A DNA stretch of 64,000 bases from Imbricaverruca yamaguchii (taxonomy: Eukaryota > Arthropoda > Thecostraca > Neoverrucidae), in assembly GCA_034440575.1 (NCBI GenBank), contig JAOTOL010001642.1, forward strand, positions 1,674,001-1,738,000, given 5' to 3'. Under the pieces are notes generated by a model. It had not been told where the DNA came from and did not search any database. It worked only from the letters and a program-made list of their open reading frames with translations. This document shows, one piece after another, positions 35,683-47,929 of the stretch. The position numbers and the translations under genes are program-made. Positions within the stretch are counted from its first letter, which is position 1, and every line of letters begins with the position of its first letter.

Positions 35683-36398
35683 GTCGCTGCTGGTGACCCT
35701 GGACACCCTCCTCGTCCACCGTGACTCGTGGATATCCTGACGGTGTCTGCCTGACCTGCCCTAGTCACTGATGGTGGTCCTGCACACCCTCCTCGTCATC
35801 TGTGGCTCGTGGGTAACCTGACGGTGTCCGCCTGACCTGCCCTAGTCACTGATGGTGGTCCTGCACACCCTCCTCGTCCACCGTGACTCGTGGATATCCT
35901 GACGGTGTCTGCCTCACCTGCCCTAGTCGCTGCTGGTGACCCTGCACACCCTCCTCGTCCACTGTGACTCGTGGATATCCTGACGGTGTCCGCCTGACCT
36001 GCCCTAGTCGCTGCTGGTGACCCTGCACACCCTCCTCGTCCACTGTGGCTCGTGGATATCCTGACGGTGTCCGCCTGACCTGCCCTAGTCGCTGCTGGTG
36101 ACCCTGCACACCCTCCTCGCCCACCGTGACTCGTGGATATCCTGACGGTGTCTGCCTCACCTGCCATAGTCGCTGCTGGTGACCCTGCACACCCTCCTCG
36201 TCCACTGTGGCTCGTGGAAAACCTGATGGTATCCGCCTGACCTGCACTAGTCGCTGCTGGTGACCCTGCACACCCTCCTCGTCCACTGTGGCTCGTGGAA
36301 AACCTGACGGTGTCCGCCTGACCTGCACTAGTCGCTGCTGGTGGCGCCGCACACCCCGCCCGTGCCCTACGGCCCGCCGGATGACCCGCTGGTGTCCG
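35683..36398 (+). repeat. 81-bp array of repeated acceptor-plus-exon segment
   Basis: Units of exactly 81 bp, each with CCTGACCTGCCCTAG followed by TCGCTGCTGGTGACCCTGC. AG ends fall at 35683, 35764, 35845, 35926, 36007, 36088, 36169, 36250 and 36331. The sequence after the last TAG (36332 onward) aligns with the repeat unit over most of its length but differs at many positions in a way that keeps a protein-like frame open, whereas the internal units carry a stop (TCC TGA) in that frame. Long minus-strand open frames over the array are artefacts of the 27-codon period. Confidence 0.95.
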
Positions 36399-36423
36399 GC
36401 CGAGTTTCGCGATACGCGAGGCC
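36332..36423 (+). CDS. unc-13: Candidate unc-13 linker exon downstream of 81-bp array
   Basis: After GACCTGCACTAG the sequence encodes SLLVAPHTPPVPYGPPDDP followed by LVSGRVSRYAR. It starts in phase 0, which matches the end of the candidate exon at 34412-34466. The proposed donor is GCC|GTGACT at 36424 (phase 2), before an in-frame TGA. This donor is weak, and phase 2 would not join directly to exon 49759, so another exon is required. The Pro-rich content fits the linker; no conserved motif proves it. Confidence 0.38.
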
Positions 36424-36761
36424 GTGACTTGACGGAATGGCTCGCACACGGTCGCTTCGGGCGCGCCATGACTCAGCGACACGCGGGGCTGCGCCAGACA
36501 AACGACCATCTGCAGACGGCTGCGCAGTGTGTCTGCGGCTGCGATGTCGGACACGGGCGCTCCTGGGCAGGGCGTGCTGACCGACGAGTCCACTGCCGTG
36601 AAGTCCTTCTCGCAGATTGGAGGATGTTGGGCGAAGACGTCAAGAGACCTGCGGCGACGTTGAAAGATCTCGCCAATATGAAAGATGTGCGACTATGTCC
36701 AAGTGTGAGACTAGACATTGCTGGCAATGATTTCATGGTGTGCATGTTTGAAATCAGGGTC
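36424..36761. other. Intron, GC-rich then mixed
   Basis: No recognised feature before the SINE-like element. Confidence 0.4.
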
Positions 36762-36840
36762 CGCGGAGGCTCAATCGGTAGGGAGTTGGACTCTTGGTCG
36801 TAAGATCTTCGGTTTGAATTCCACAACCGGCGGGATTACC
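36762..36840 (+). mobile_element. tRNA-like SINE head
   Basis: GGCTCAATCGGTAGGGAGTT resembles an A-box region, and GGTTTGAATTCC about 40 bp later resembles a B-box (GGTTCGANTCC). The acceptor stem does not pair well, so this is a tRNA-derived SINE or decayed tRNA rather than a functional gene. Confidence 0.55.
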
Positions 36841-37384
36841 GAGTCCACCCGCCACTAACCGGCGTGAGAGGTTAGTGATGCTATATGACCCAGCAGTCGA
36901 ATGCGTCGCAAAAGAAGCAAAGTACCTACCTTCCTACCACATAAGAAATATAAGCTGATGAAAGTGGTAGAGCTACCACTTCCATCAGAACTTCAATTTC
37001 ACTGCAATAACAACTATGCTACTGCAGTGAAATTACGTGAAATTCCAGGGGAGCTGGCTCATGAAGTCAACATTCTGACATGTCAAAGATAAAGACAAAG
37101 TCAAAGCCTCTATTAAGTTTAGCCTTCCACATGAAGTTTAGAGTGTCAGGTCCTTTATTGAATCTGACACCAGCATTCTTCATGAAGCAACCTGTGGAGA
37201 AAAGCAACAGTGATGAGTAGATCAGTAGTTCATGCCTAAATAAGCTAGAACTTGCACGATCAGCAGTGGTCGCGCACGCCGAGGAATCGTTGATGGGATG
37301 TCTGCTCCTCCCACCACTAGCGGAACAACGAAGCAACTCACTGGGTGGCCGGCTTAGAATTATACTGCTCGCAGACGGTCACTA

Positions 37385-37575
37385 CTGGTGATCAGTAGCG
37401 TCAGGAGTCGCCCTCCTACCGAGCAGGGCCGACCTCAGCCGACGGAGGTGGTCACTACGTACTGGCGGTCAGCAGCACCAGGGGCCGCCCTCCTACCGAG
37501 CAGGGCCGACCTCAGCCGACGGCGGCGAATGGCGGTCAGCATCACCAAGTGTCGCTCTCCTGCCGAGCAGAGCCG
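37385..37575 (+). repeat. About 80-bp tandem repeat, 3 copies
   Basis: Three copies containing CCTACCGAGCAGGGCCGACC followed by TCAGCCGAC. Spacing is about 83 then 73 bp, and the third copy is diverged. The last copy is followed by TGTTCTACTCAG, acceptor-like, and an open frame encoding STPQAGADEDAGPPSY. This resembles the exon-adjacent arrays nearby, but no donor or homology supports an exon. Confidence 0.75.
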
Positions 37576-39330
37576 AGCTCAGCCGACTGTTCTACTCAGC
37601 CACGGCCAGGCGGGCCTGGTCCACACCCCAGGCCGGCGCCGATGAGGACGCTGGCCCACCGTCATACGCTACACCAGGGTTCCACAACCACACAATGGCT
37701 GGAGTGTATATTCGAGGCGTAGGGGTATTAATTCCAAGCAACAGTCATGTGTGCTGGAGTGAACGCCAAACACACAGAGGAGTGTTGTGGCCATCAGCGG
37801 CTAGGGTGGCAGAGGACACTCATCATGGCCACTGCGGTACACCATCTGGTCCTGTTTCGTCACGTCCGTCTTGGCCACTGCGGTACGCCACGTCGTGCTG
37901 TTTCGCCACGCCCGTCTTACGCTCACGACGATCCGACCGTGATCGGCATCCACTCCTGTAGCGTCACGGGGCAGTTCAGCCGCCAGGCCCCACCGCTCGT
38001 GCAGCCGTGCAGCGAGCTGTGGAGTTGCACGATCCGCCACGGCACCCTTCCACTCTCCCTGTCCCTGTCCCTGCCCCTGGCCATGTCCCTGTCCCTTAAG
38101 CTTTCTCTTTCCATGTTCTTGCCTCTTACCCTGCTCTTGACCTTTCCCCTGTCCATGTCCAAGTCCCTTGCTCTTCCTCTGCCCCTACACATACCATGTC
38201 CCTGCTCCTATCCATACCCTGTCCCTCCCCCGGCCCCTACACCTGCCCTGTCCCTTGATCTTGAGCTTGAGTGTGATGGGTCTCAGAGATGAGTTCGATG
38301 CGCCAATAGGTAGGGCGTCACACTCATCAGCTGTCTCCATCTCAAGATGACTGTCGATGCATGATAGATTAGGGTAGATGTGGTTGTTCACTGTGTGAAT
38401 CGCGGCAACGATTATTATGCATTGTCATATTCCTAAGGATAGTATGCTTAGCCTGGTTTCAATGCGTGAAGGAAGCCACTGGGAAACCGCCAGAAACAGA
38501 AAATGGACGGTGCTGTCATATGCTTGAAAATAGTTATCAAGTCATGATGTATGGACATTAACTTCCGTTTACTCCATTAGCGTATTCAACTGCAGTACCA
38601 ACTTCCATTTGGGCTAACAACACAAGAATACATTTGGGAATAAATAGTACGCATTCCGTCTCATCTTGAATAGCAGGAGTGTCGTTTGCTCATTTGTTTT
38701 TCGTGTCACTTTCCGGTGAAGCACTTTGCAACTTCGCATTGATCGTGACTCACGACGCCTCCGGGCATGTGTGCTGGGCGCAAACTCGACCTCGTGTCTT
38801 GCACAGGCCTATTCTCTGTGTTTGGCATCAGACTCCGCCGTGTGTGAGGCACACACAGTACCATGGGTTTGGCACGAGTCTTTATAGAGTATCGGGCACG
38901 ACGTTGGACGGCGCGCTCGACACGATATTAGATGGTGTGTCTGACACGTGATTCAGCAGACGTCCGGAGCCTGGTGTGATAGGCCATGTACATCGCACTG
39001 GATTATATTCCGTAGGTCGGATACATAGAGAAAATAACGCTGAATATGGAAAAGAAAAGAAATGTAATACTACGTGCCCCATATGTATGCGTGAAGACAT
39101 GCCCGTGCGCATACTCACGTATAAATCCACCCTTTTGCAGAGTTCCTTGTTTGCTGAAGTGCGTTTTTCGTTACATATCCGGTTGGCGCATTGAATTGTA
39201 GTGGCGCGGATTGAATCATATTCTGAAGACGTCAGCCGCGAATACTCTGCTGAGCTGGCCGGTATTGTTCGACACCGGATAGATTGCGCTTCCGGCTCTT
39301 TTTTAAATTAAATCCGGCACTGCATTATTA
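37576..39330. other. Intron with CT-rich low-complexity tract
   Basis: At 38045-38245 is a CCCTGTCC/CTTCC-rich tract of short repeats. At 38830-38945 GGCACGA and CGACACGA words recur. No exon or transposon protein was recognised. Confidence 0.45.
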
Positions 39331-40143
39331 ATCCGTCCCGTCTCGGGGGGGGTCTTCAACCGCCTCCCCAGGTTTTTCGCGGATAGCGGACGAACAGCGC
39401 GGCGACAACGCGCCCAAATTTTGCATGCCTTTTCCAAAATCAATTTGACATGCTGATTCAAAATTTTTAGGTCACGTCATTTAGAATCAAGGAGTTAGTC
39501 AAGTTCATGTGAGGTCATCTCCAAAAAAGTTCAACCAGTCGTCACGCTTTAACATATACAGATATTCCAATGCAACTTTCAGCGTTTGCTCATCTTTATG
39601 GATGCAACAAAACGTACGAGTTGAATTTTTCATTTTCTTTTCGTTTTTGACTACACATAAATTTTGCGTATTTGCCAAATTGCAGTTCAAATACAGGATT
39701 CTAGCTAAAGTAAGCATTTTTTATTGGGGCAAGTTGACTTCCAACAACGTTTCTCGGTCTGCTCTATCCATTGGAAAGGAAATTAATGAAAACTTGAATA
39801 CTGAAAATTTTGAAATTATAAAAAATAAAATTTGTATTTTGTGGGGGAATCATAGCTCTGATCGATTTGGCTGCCCTTTTCTCATTCCAAATAAATTCTA
39901 TTTTTCATATATCCCCCAAAATGAACTCCCTAGAGTCAAAAATATAATGAAAGTCGTGAAAAGTCGTGAAAATCTAGCCCTCCTGGTGACGTCACTTTTG
40001 GGGAAACTTTTTTTGGAGGGTGGACCCGGACCCTACTCATCGAGCGCTTTTCGATGACACCTCTTTCGTTTTCGTGCGATGCTTAGTTTGGATTTTAGAG
40101 GGGGGGGGTTCTTCAACCGCCCTCCACCCGAGACGGGTTGGGA
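39331..40143. mobile_element. Nonautonomous DNA element with 11-bp TIRs
   Basis: Perfect 11-bp terminal inverted repeats: CCCGTCTCGGG at 39337-39347 and CCCGAGACGGG at 40127-40137. Just inside each end lies a G-run followed by TCTTCAACCGCC and a C-rich run in the same orientation. The interior is AT-rich with no transposase. A diverged copy of the interior lies at 31355-31870, supporting a dispersed family. The exact outer boundaries and the target-site duplication were not resolved. Confidence 0.72.
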
Positions 40144-40959
40144 GGATTTGACCGGAAAGACGTCGCGGGTTAAAACGAAATCCGTGAATACCTCCGCTGA
40201 GTGGGTGGGGCAGGGCAGTTGGGCAGTTGGCATTTCCGGGGCGTCCGGACAGGCGACTGGGTGACGACGGCGCCCCTCCTGCCACACACCGATGCCACTG
40301 TCGCGGATCTCTGCCTACCAAGGCGCATCGGCCGCCATCACATCCGCACCACATGCAACCATCGTACGACACGGTGCACCATGGAGCCACGTGCCCTGGT
40401 GCGGCGAGCCAGGCACCAGCGTCTGTTTCGGGTCAGACAGTGCTGTGGTCCGAGTGCCGTGCTTCGCAGGCAGGCTGTCGAACCACCCTTCGTCCGTGCT
40501 AGCCACTCTTCGGCTGCGTTTATTCGGTTCCTTCATTCAATTCAATTTTAATATAGTCAGGTAAATAAATCCCATGTGAAGGATAGGTTAGTTTGCGCCC
40601 TGTATTTGGACTGAACGAAGACCTTTGCCACGGTAAGCGAATATGGTAATATAGGATTCCTGGTATATAGTAGCTGGTTATTATATACCAGTTATAGTTA
40701 GCAATTTTATATGTTAATTATAGGTTAATACATAATACTGGCATATGGTTGCCGGTACAATTGTACGATATGATACGAGACGACGAATGTGGTAATACAT
40801 GGCATATACGAATACAGTACTGCGAACACCTCATTTGCCTTTTATGACAATACAAGTTGTTTTTAGGCATTAGGAGTAGTATGAGTAGTATAAGCTTTGA
40901 CACTCAAACCTCTCAAATGGATGCAAAAACTCAAATATACGACATCCTCTCCACCGCAT
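40144..40959. other. Intron, nothing recognised
   Basis: GC-rich to about 40510, then AT-rich. No exon or RNA was recognised; similar TATACCAG/TATAGTTA words recur at 40660-40740. Confidence 0.4.
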
Positions 40960-41905
40960 AATATCCCAATGGGTGTACCTCAGGGTTCAATTTTTGGACC
41001 ACTGCTATGAAATGTATACGTTATCGATCTCTGCAACGGTTCCAATTTGGCAAGTTTTGCTTATTTGCAGATGATATTGCCTTAACCATTACAGCTCTGC
41101 TTTTGAGAACTAACTCACCAATAGATGAGTTAGTTCCCAAAGGTCGCAGTATAGCTCCATGCCAACAGATTATCTATAAATGCTGAAAATACCGGATATC
41201 AGATATTTTCGAGAAAGACATTTGGCGCCCTCATTATCAAAATATATAGTTTTGAATAGCGAAGCACAGTTGAGTAAAATATCTAGGTGTATTTATTTAT
41301 GAACATCAGGCATGGGTAAGCCATGTCAATACCAATTCTTGAAAATGAGTAGAAACATTATAATTATGGGAAAATGTAGGTGCTTTTTGTTGATTTGTGA
41401 ATTGCTTCTTCTGTATAATTATTTAAGTATACCATACATAAATTACCGTGCTGTAGTCTGGGGAAGAAATTACCACACCGGACTTCATATGATCATTCAG
41501 TTGCTGAAACGTGTTGTCAAGATATCGAAAAAGAGCCATATTTACATCCAACAAATTAATAGCTTGTCAATTTTGCCATTCTCAAGTTGCTGGGCAGAAT
41601 GAATGAACAATGTCTTCATGTCTTGCTAGGATGTTTTAAACAATCATTACCAGCACCTCTTTCTGAGATGTTTAAATTGCACCACCAGGGCAGCCTCAAA
41701 GTTAGGTAACACATTCATGCACCCTTTTCTGCCATCAATTTCAGGATGTATTCATCATCATTTACTGCACCAGAGCCCTGGAGTAAAACAATCTGCTCTC
41801 ATTTCCGCAGGTCTAAAAATTTACCTAGAAATAATGCCATTTGAAGAAAAAAAAATGCTTGACGAATATATTAATAGAAAATATCAATTTCTGCAATGAA
41901 TGTCA
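40960..41905 (+). pseudogene. LINE reverse-transcriptase 3' half, decayed
   Basis: Starts with PMGVPQGSIFGPLL followed by a stop; after a frameshift the next frame reads LFADDIALTI, the catalytic motif. Then YLGVFIYEHQAWVSHVN, a hydrophobic block, RAVVWGRNYH and KRVVKIS follow, matching the thumb and C-terminal order of jockey/CR1-type LINEs (K-LGV-ID--L-W--H, --LVWG, --QK-A-RII). The frame breaks again near 41605. It ends with MLDEYINRKYQFL and a stop. The 5' half of the element is missing. A short inverted repeat sits at 41102-41140. Confidence 0.78.
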
Positions 41906-43359
41906 GTGACAGTGATGAGCCAGACATGCTTATCTTTTGTTTTATCCTGTTCCTTTCTTTTTATATGTCCTGCTTTTCTCTTTTTCACGATATTCTTGAT
42001 TGTATTAGTAGTTTATAAGAGAAAAAGGGATTAGGGATTAGATAGCATCAAACTCCCCATTAACAACCAAGCACAGTCTCTCCTGGAGACCTCGAAGAAG
42101 CTACAAGCTTCGCTATTCGACTCAGAGGGCTTCAAATTTGATAAAATATGATGGCGATATTCGTCCAGCAAGAGACACAAGCGACGTATGGTGTGAATAC
42201 CCTGATTTGCTCTACCATGACCTACTTCTCATCCCTACAGCTTAACGTAATTAGGTCATACGGGTTTGGAAATGTGCCAACCTATAAATAGCATTAACAA
42301 ACAAAAATATGCCGAGCATTGTACAGCGCATCATCACTTCCAATTTATCTATTTATGCAATATATACGATATAATTGTGTATCACGATGCTTGTGTTGTA
42401 ATCTATCTTGCACCCTATTTCGACGGAAATTCAGAACGACTGCTCAGCCCTCCTCCTTCCTTCGTCCTTTTTATCTGGTTTGTAGGCACATGATCTCTCG
42501 GAGTGATTATCACGAAATTTGCTGATTTTTCCTGACAATCTGTTTACGTAAGGTGGCTTTTTTTACATAGTGTTCGGTCCGGGGTGATTAGAAAAAGAAG
42601 TTTCAGGGGCATGCTCGGAAAATATTCAGTTCTTGTCACCTCTTAGCTTGCTTCGCTTTTATCCTCAATCTCTTCGAAATCACTTGGCCATTTTTCGAAC
42701 TTGGCAACCAATATTGAATAACAGTGGCTATATGACCTGGGAGTTTGCAGTCCGCATTCTTGGGAGGAGAAAGGAAGATAATTGCCTTCCTTCGTCTGAT
42801 TCCGTCACCTGATACGATAAATTGCCGGAAGATTCGTGGCACCTGTTCATGTCACAAAACCTGTTTGTGAGTCAAGTGCGTATGGCAAGAATCGTTGAAT
42901 TCGGGATTCTTTTGCCATACAATTAAGCAATTAGGACATTTGACACACATTTAGAAGATTTAGAACTAGTTTCTTCTGGTCACAGGCGGCTCCAGGAGAG
43001 TTGCTTGGGTTTTGATGAAATGCATCAATTTCGATATCTTAACGGACCTTCGGTCAAGTACGTCGGTCGTAATTCTTACAGAAAGCATCTTTATGTGCTC
43101 ACATTGATGTATGTCGGATTGGGTCGGGTCGAGCCGGGTCGAGTATGGTCTGGTCAGGTTGGTCACTTGAATGCTTGCTTTTACATAGAAGCAGATTCGC
43201 TCGTGTATCCTTCATAGTTATAAGGCAGTATAACACCGTGCTGCGCAGCTCCGATCTCTTCAGATGTGAATATTTCTTGATCTTGATCTTGATCTTGAAG
43301 ATATTGAACTTGATCCTGGGCATATTCAGTTCATCTTGCGGCATTTAACACGAGATGTA
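41906..43359. other. Intron, AT-rich, nothing recognised
   Basis: No supported exon. A GGGTCG-rich short repeat occurs at 43115-43160 and a TTGATC repeat at 43277-43300. Confidence 0.4.
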
Positions 43360-43537
<178 letters not shown>

Positions 43538-46500
43538 CGAAATTGTATGATGCATGACCCAACACAACGGATGCTTTAGACCTTTTGATGCTTTAGTATT
43601 CGATCTCACCCTGTCGCTTCATATTTTATCGCATAAAAATTTGCAGTAAAACAAGAGAAGCGATGCTCATATTCACCTCCACAAATACTACGAGGTGAAA
43701 AACATAACCCGGTAAACACATCAAAGTTCACAGACATCACCCCATATCATATTGTGTATTTGAAGCAGTAGCGGAGCCAACATCTTGTACGTACAAACAC
43801 GTTGTTCTATGAGAATGAAGCTGCATGTCCATGCTTAATCCGTGATTCCATGGTATTCATGGCACAGTCGTGAACCTCTGAAAAACACTGTGAGCAGGCC
43901 AAGCGGGCCAGGTTGACTGTGTCGTTCAAGTAATCGAAGTCGAAACTTTTCGAAGTTCGGCTTTGTGCGCGATCAAATAAGCCAGTGAATCAGACGTATG
44001 ATTGGTGCCATAGTTGCACAATATCGGCCGAATTAGCATTGCAGATAGCGTGTACAAATTTACGATTGGGCAAATACCAAGAGGCGAGGCCTTCGCCAAC
44101 AGTGCTCATAGTTGTCTAGAGTGTAGCTTCAGAGCGCAACTACTGCTGCCATTCGTCAACAAGTCATAGTACGACGCAAATTCTTCGAATCCGCCGCGTT
44201 TCCTAACACCCTTATTCAAAAGTTCTGCTATGCTTAATCTCGTGAACAGCAATCGAAGAGAACTGGTAAATTGCTGTTGTCATCATATCCTTTCAGAGAC
44301 GGATCATGTCAATAATCTCTTCATAGCCTGTGCAGCATGATGTGCCTTCAAATGATCAAAATGCTGGAAGAGCTAAGGCGAAAACGTTGGCACACCTGAT
44401 GTCTGAGCTCCGAAGTTCAATGTGGAACCTGGTAGTTGCTGCGCATGGTTACCACGTCATTGCCCTGGCATGGGCAGGTATTGGTGACGGAAATGAAAGT
44501 ACAGCTAGTTACCTCCACCCATCATTCTATACGTGCTAACGAATCGTAGTCCGATAAGGACAATGTGTAGTCTGGTACGTATGGGCCAGAAATCAACGTT
44601 GATGAAAAAGACCATTAAGCTTTCTAGCTGCGCCAGCTTAGCAAAACTTTACAATAGATAACCGTATCGCAGGCGCTGCCATCTGTCAACCGTTTTTCAG
44701 CTTTCCCTCTACACGCGAAATCTCGTCTAGGGATGCTTTGCAAAGGTCTTGAAATTTGTTCAATGTAAGATGATTTTGGATTTGTGTTCCTGCTCCGAAA
44801 AGTTGCTGAATCCGTTCGACCACACCGTCTTATTTCTTCAAGAACCACCGAAGGTTATGTTCGTTGATATGCAGTTGGCAAACAAATCAATCAACGGACT
44901 TTTCTGCCAGCTCGCACAGGCGAAAAATATTTTCACTCCGTCTGTGTCAGCAATGGCATCGTCACAGTCTAAAACGGCTCCTTCCTCTTCAAACTCGCAC
45001 GACGTTTTAAGCAAGCAGATATTGCAAACGCTAAGCTGACCAGAATATTGAGTTCAGGAAGATTGAGGAGTAAAGTGGCTCATGATCCTCCATAACTCGG
45101 CGATCACTATGCCTCATGCTTCTCTTGGCTTATGGCACCTGCGCTTCGAGATGATGTGAGGCCCTTCCTGCCATCGAGATAGAGCGCCGGGAAACCATTT
45201 TGGCGTAATCGATCCCTCTCTCCTTGCCTTGTCATCTCGAATCCTGTGTCTAGTGCTCAATCCGTATTTTGGTCTGCCACAAGCGTTTTGTTTTGCGGTA
45301 TAATGCGCCGAAGTCGTGGTAAACTCCGCAACACATAGCTGAGGCTGCCCGGTAAGATAATCCATTCTTGTCAGCAGCGAGCTCAGAATTTCTCAGGTCC
45401 TTGAGCATCTTGAGGTCCTCCAGGATATCTTGAGTAGATGTAGTGATTCCTGAGCTGCTTGCTGTTCAGGATGTCTCGGATAATGCGGCTAACTGTGATG
45501 GAAAGCTTAATAACTCTGGCCAGGGTTCAGACGATGGGGTGAAGTCAGGAAATGTGGATTCAGCGCCTGGCCACCATGTCTGCCGGTGCAACCTTCATCT
45601 TCACGGTTCGTGTGATGTACCTGCCAGTGCAGTCTTCATCTTCGCGGCTCCGCCTAGTGGCCATGATCTAACTCCTGGAAGACTCATGGCAATCAATTCG
45701 ATCTAGCAACATTGTCCTGCTAATTAGCGGATTCTGAAACAAATATAACTCCGTCGCTACACTTTCCGTTCTGGACATTTGCAACCCGAGAGCACTCGTG
45801 CATTGGCGATGTTCAAGGTCGAAAAAGCTGCGATGAAATACTTTTTTATGTGACTGATTCAGGCTATTCACGGTCCTTGGGCATTTCTTAGTTCTTTTAG
45901 GTCTAGTGGGTCGAGTGTTTCTTCAGGTGTGGGTATAGTTTGGTGAACTGACCACGCGAAAAGTTAAAACATACTCAACTGATGTCATTATGTGGAAAAA
46001 GGTGTCACCGTGAATTCTGAAGCGGAATGACAAGAAGAATATCCTCCAGGAATAACCTTTTACGCGGATACCAATAACACAGCTTTGACAAACTGGTGTA
46101 AGCAAACATTTTTAACCAATTTTAATTTCTGTCATAGCAGCGTTGTTTTCTCATTCGTGTACACCAGCCTATATTTGTCCGTAACAATTGATGAAGTATG
46201 GTTATACCATCAACTTGCCGTTAATGGCATCATGAAGGTTATACCATATGCTATGATTATACAGTACCATCATCAGTTATCATGCTGCTATAATACAGTT
46301 ATGATACCATCAGCTGCACAATATGAGGCTCACGGAGCCCCGGGAATCCCTGACCAATTATCTAACGCCAATTTTTATTATCTCTCTGGAAACTATCTGG
46401 AACCGATACGGCATTGATTTCTTCCAGAGCCATGCTTCCGTATATTAAGAATAGAGCAATCTTTATTTATGCACGTTATGGTATAGGTACAGTATATAGC

Positions 46501-46663
46501 ATATTATAGTATAGTTGGGCGCAATATGGCAATGGTTGTCGACGCGCCTAAAGCCCAAATAACTAACTAGTTGTCTATAGTACTCGTATATTATAGTCAT
46601 CATGCCTAAATAGCTCAATTCGAGATTTGGGACGAAACTAGCACATAACATGTGAATATCTCC
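43538..46663. other. Intron, no recognised gene
   Basis: An open frame at 44749-45039 (EPPKVMFVDMQLANKS, then INGLFCQLAQ) looks mildly protein-like and could be a transposon relic, but no family was recognised. Between 46190 and 46330 there are loose ATACCATCA words. No splice-supported exon was found. Confidence 0.35.
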
Positions 46664-46741
46664 ACCCCGATAGCTCAGTTGTTTAGAGGCGCTGGCCTGC
46701 ATTGGCTTCATCTGTCCTGGAAAGACAGAGTCCAGATCGCT
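46664..46741 (+). mobile_element. tRNA-like SINE head, degenerate
   Basis: CCCGATAGCTCAGTTGTTTA resembles a tRNA 5' end with A-box; AGAGTCCAGATCG about 45 bp later is a poor B-box. Stems are incomplete. Confidence 0.4.
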
Positions 46742-47929
46742 TTGCGCGCTTGCATAGCTCCCAGCTGGGAGGAATAGCTGGTAACGCGCTCGATGAGGTC
46801 AACGATGCAGCAAGGCTGCGGCCATGTCGGTAAATTGGCAGCACGTTAAACTCTCGATAAAATTTTTACTGTAGGGCTTGCATTTCCAGATAGGGTGATG
46901 CGATTAGAGTTAACGCATCAAGGACTGCATGGCATGAGACGATCCGTGAAGTCACTTCAACAAGCATTCAAAAATAGATTTTGATCACAAAAATGGCATC
47001 AAGTTGTTTGATTTGATGAAATAATATCGGGCCTCTCGAGTACGTTTTGTTTGTCATTGCAGTTATGGGCGGATCTAAGAGGAAGGGCCACAGGAAACAT
47101 GGCTCACAAAGGGCCGGTTTATACCCAAAGTTTGTACAAAAATGGAATTTGTTCGAGATCTAAAGAAAATATATGACATAAATGTTGCCTTAAGAGGACC
47201 CGATGAATGAGAGCTGTTCAGGTCTGAAGAGCTTTTCCAAATCAGATATTTAGTATGTTGCCCGCCGCCAACCGGTCCGGACGCCTGAATCCGCCCCGCA
47301 TGCGCTTGGAGACACGTTTTGAATCCTCTTAGTTTGCATGGGACACGCATTAACATACGACACCCTCGTATTTGAATCTAGTCAGTTCATTCGTACCTGA
47401 ACAGTACCCTATCGAATGGCCGAAATAGTCTGCAAAATCATATCTGCATCATGACAATTCTTAACGTCGGCATCGGAGACACTCTGACGACACCAGAGAC
47501 GTTACTGGCATCACTGGGCTAACACTGCACAACCCCCGGCAGGCTTAACATACTATCCGAGCGGGCGGTCGACTGGCGACCAAGTAAGCTTGATTTTTCG
47601 GTTTTCGTTGATTAACCGTTGAAAGGCTTAAATCCATCATGACGTATGTGGCTGTAGGCAGTGTGTTCAGCTTTCTATGCGATCGGACACCGGCAGATCA
47701 CATCGTGTATGCCGGTCGACAGCAAACACTGCAAACCGCGGGAACCAGCAGACGGCTGCGATTTGGGCAGCACGTACACTGCCGATTCATGGCTCGTGCT
47801 CCGCCTCCTCCTCCCTGTCCCGTGCAGTAACCTGACACCGGCTGAGTTAGGCCGGCAGTGCCAGCTATGTATGCCACTCAGCAGCCAGGGCTCCGTTTGA
47901 GGGACCAACTGGAGCACGAGCAATTGTAG
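46742..47929. other. Intron, nothing recognised
   Basis: No exon or repeat supported. Confidence 0.4.

Noticed and set aside
35796..36593. Minus-strand open frame of 265 codons
   Set aside because: Mostly the 81-bp array read in antisense, giving a 27-residue repeat; the gene evidence is on the plus strand.
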